Shown: positions 7,122-7,152 of the stretch, one piece after another | Layout of the letters: each line of letters begins with the position of its first letter | Numbering within the stretch: position 1 is the first letter of the stretch | Assembly: GCA_938092125.1 (NCBI GenBank) | Contig: CALKMQ010000200.1 | Coordinates: 1 to 7,152 of the forward strand | Source: an uncultured bacterium | GTDB lineage: Bacteria > Fidelibacterota > Marinisomatia > Marinisomatales > UBA1611 | Reading direction: 5' to 3' | DNA: 7,152 nucleotides | Notes under the pieces: model-generated | Seen by the model: only the letters and a program-made list of their open reading frames with translations | Database searches by the model: none | What the model was told of the DNA's origin: nothing | Program-made: the position numbers and the translations under genes

Positions 7122-7152
7122 CCTTTATATTACGCCCAATTATTGCCTGGCA

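Overview
The window is an AT-rich stretch (about one third G+C by eye) of a bacterial chromosome, densely packed with housekeeping genes. All six protein genes and one tRNA gene lie on the minus strand, so the transcriptional order runs from right to left: uvrA, ruvB, queA, ispD, ispF, ispE, tRNA-Gln(UUG). All six proteins look full length, with their diagnostic catalytic or nucleotide-binding motifs present. I see no mobile element, CRISPR array, toxin, phage gene or pseudogene.

Layout: positions 4269-7121 hold uvrA (excision repair damage sensor). An 83-base gap without a clear terminator follows. Positions 93-4185 then form a compact run: ruvB (Holliday junction motor) overlaps queA (queuosine synthesis) by 8 bases. 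queA is 15 bases from ispD, ispD is 2 bases from ispF, and ispF overlaps ispE by 14 to 35 bases depending on the true ispE start. A tRNA-Gln gene begins 21 bases after the ispE stop and reaches base 1 of the window. This spacing suggests one transcript from ruvB through the tRNA, perhaps starting in the 4186-4268 gap or read through from uvrA.

Functionally there are three blocks. UvrA and RuvB serve DNA repair and recombination; their partners UvrB, UvrC, RuvA and RuvC are not in the window. QueA makes epoxyqueuosine in tRNAs with GUN anticodons, so the neighbouring tRNA-Gln(UUG) is not its substrate. IspD, IspE and IspF catalyse three consecutive steps of the MEP isoprenoid pathway: MEP to CDP-ME, to CDP-ME phosphate, to MEcPP. 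They are adjacent but encoded in the order D-F-E.

Organism: the MEP pathway and UvrA indicate a bacterium. Low G+C, lysine- and asparagine-rich proteins, tiny intergenic gaps and weak or absent Shine-Dalgarno sequences at several genes would suit an uncultivated, possibly marine, lineage with a compact genome, for example an FCB-group bacterium such as Marinimicrobia. That placement is only a guess from style. I found no convincing undescribed system; the findings are modest points about operon structure, start sites and residue substitutions.
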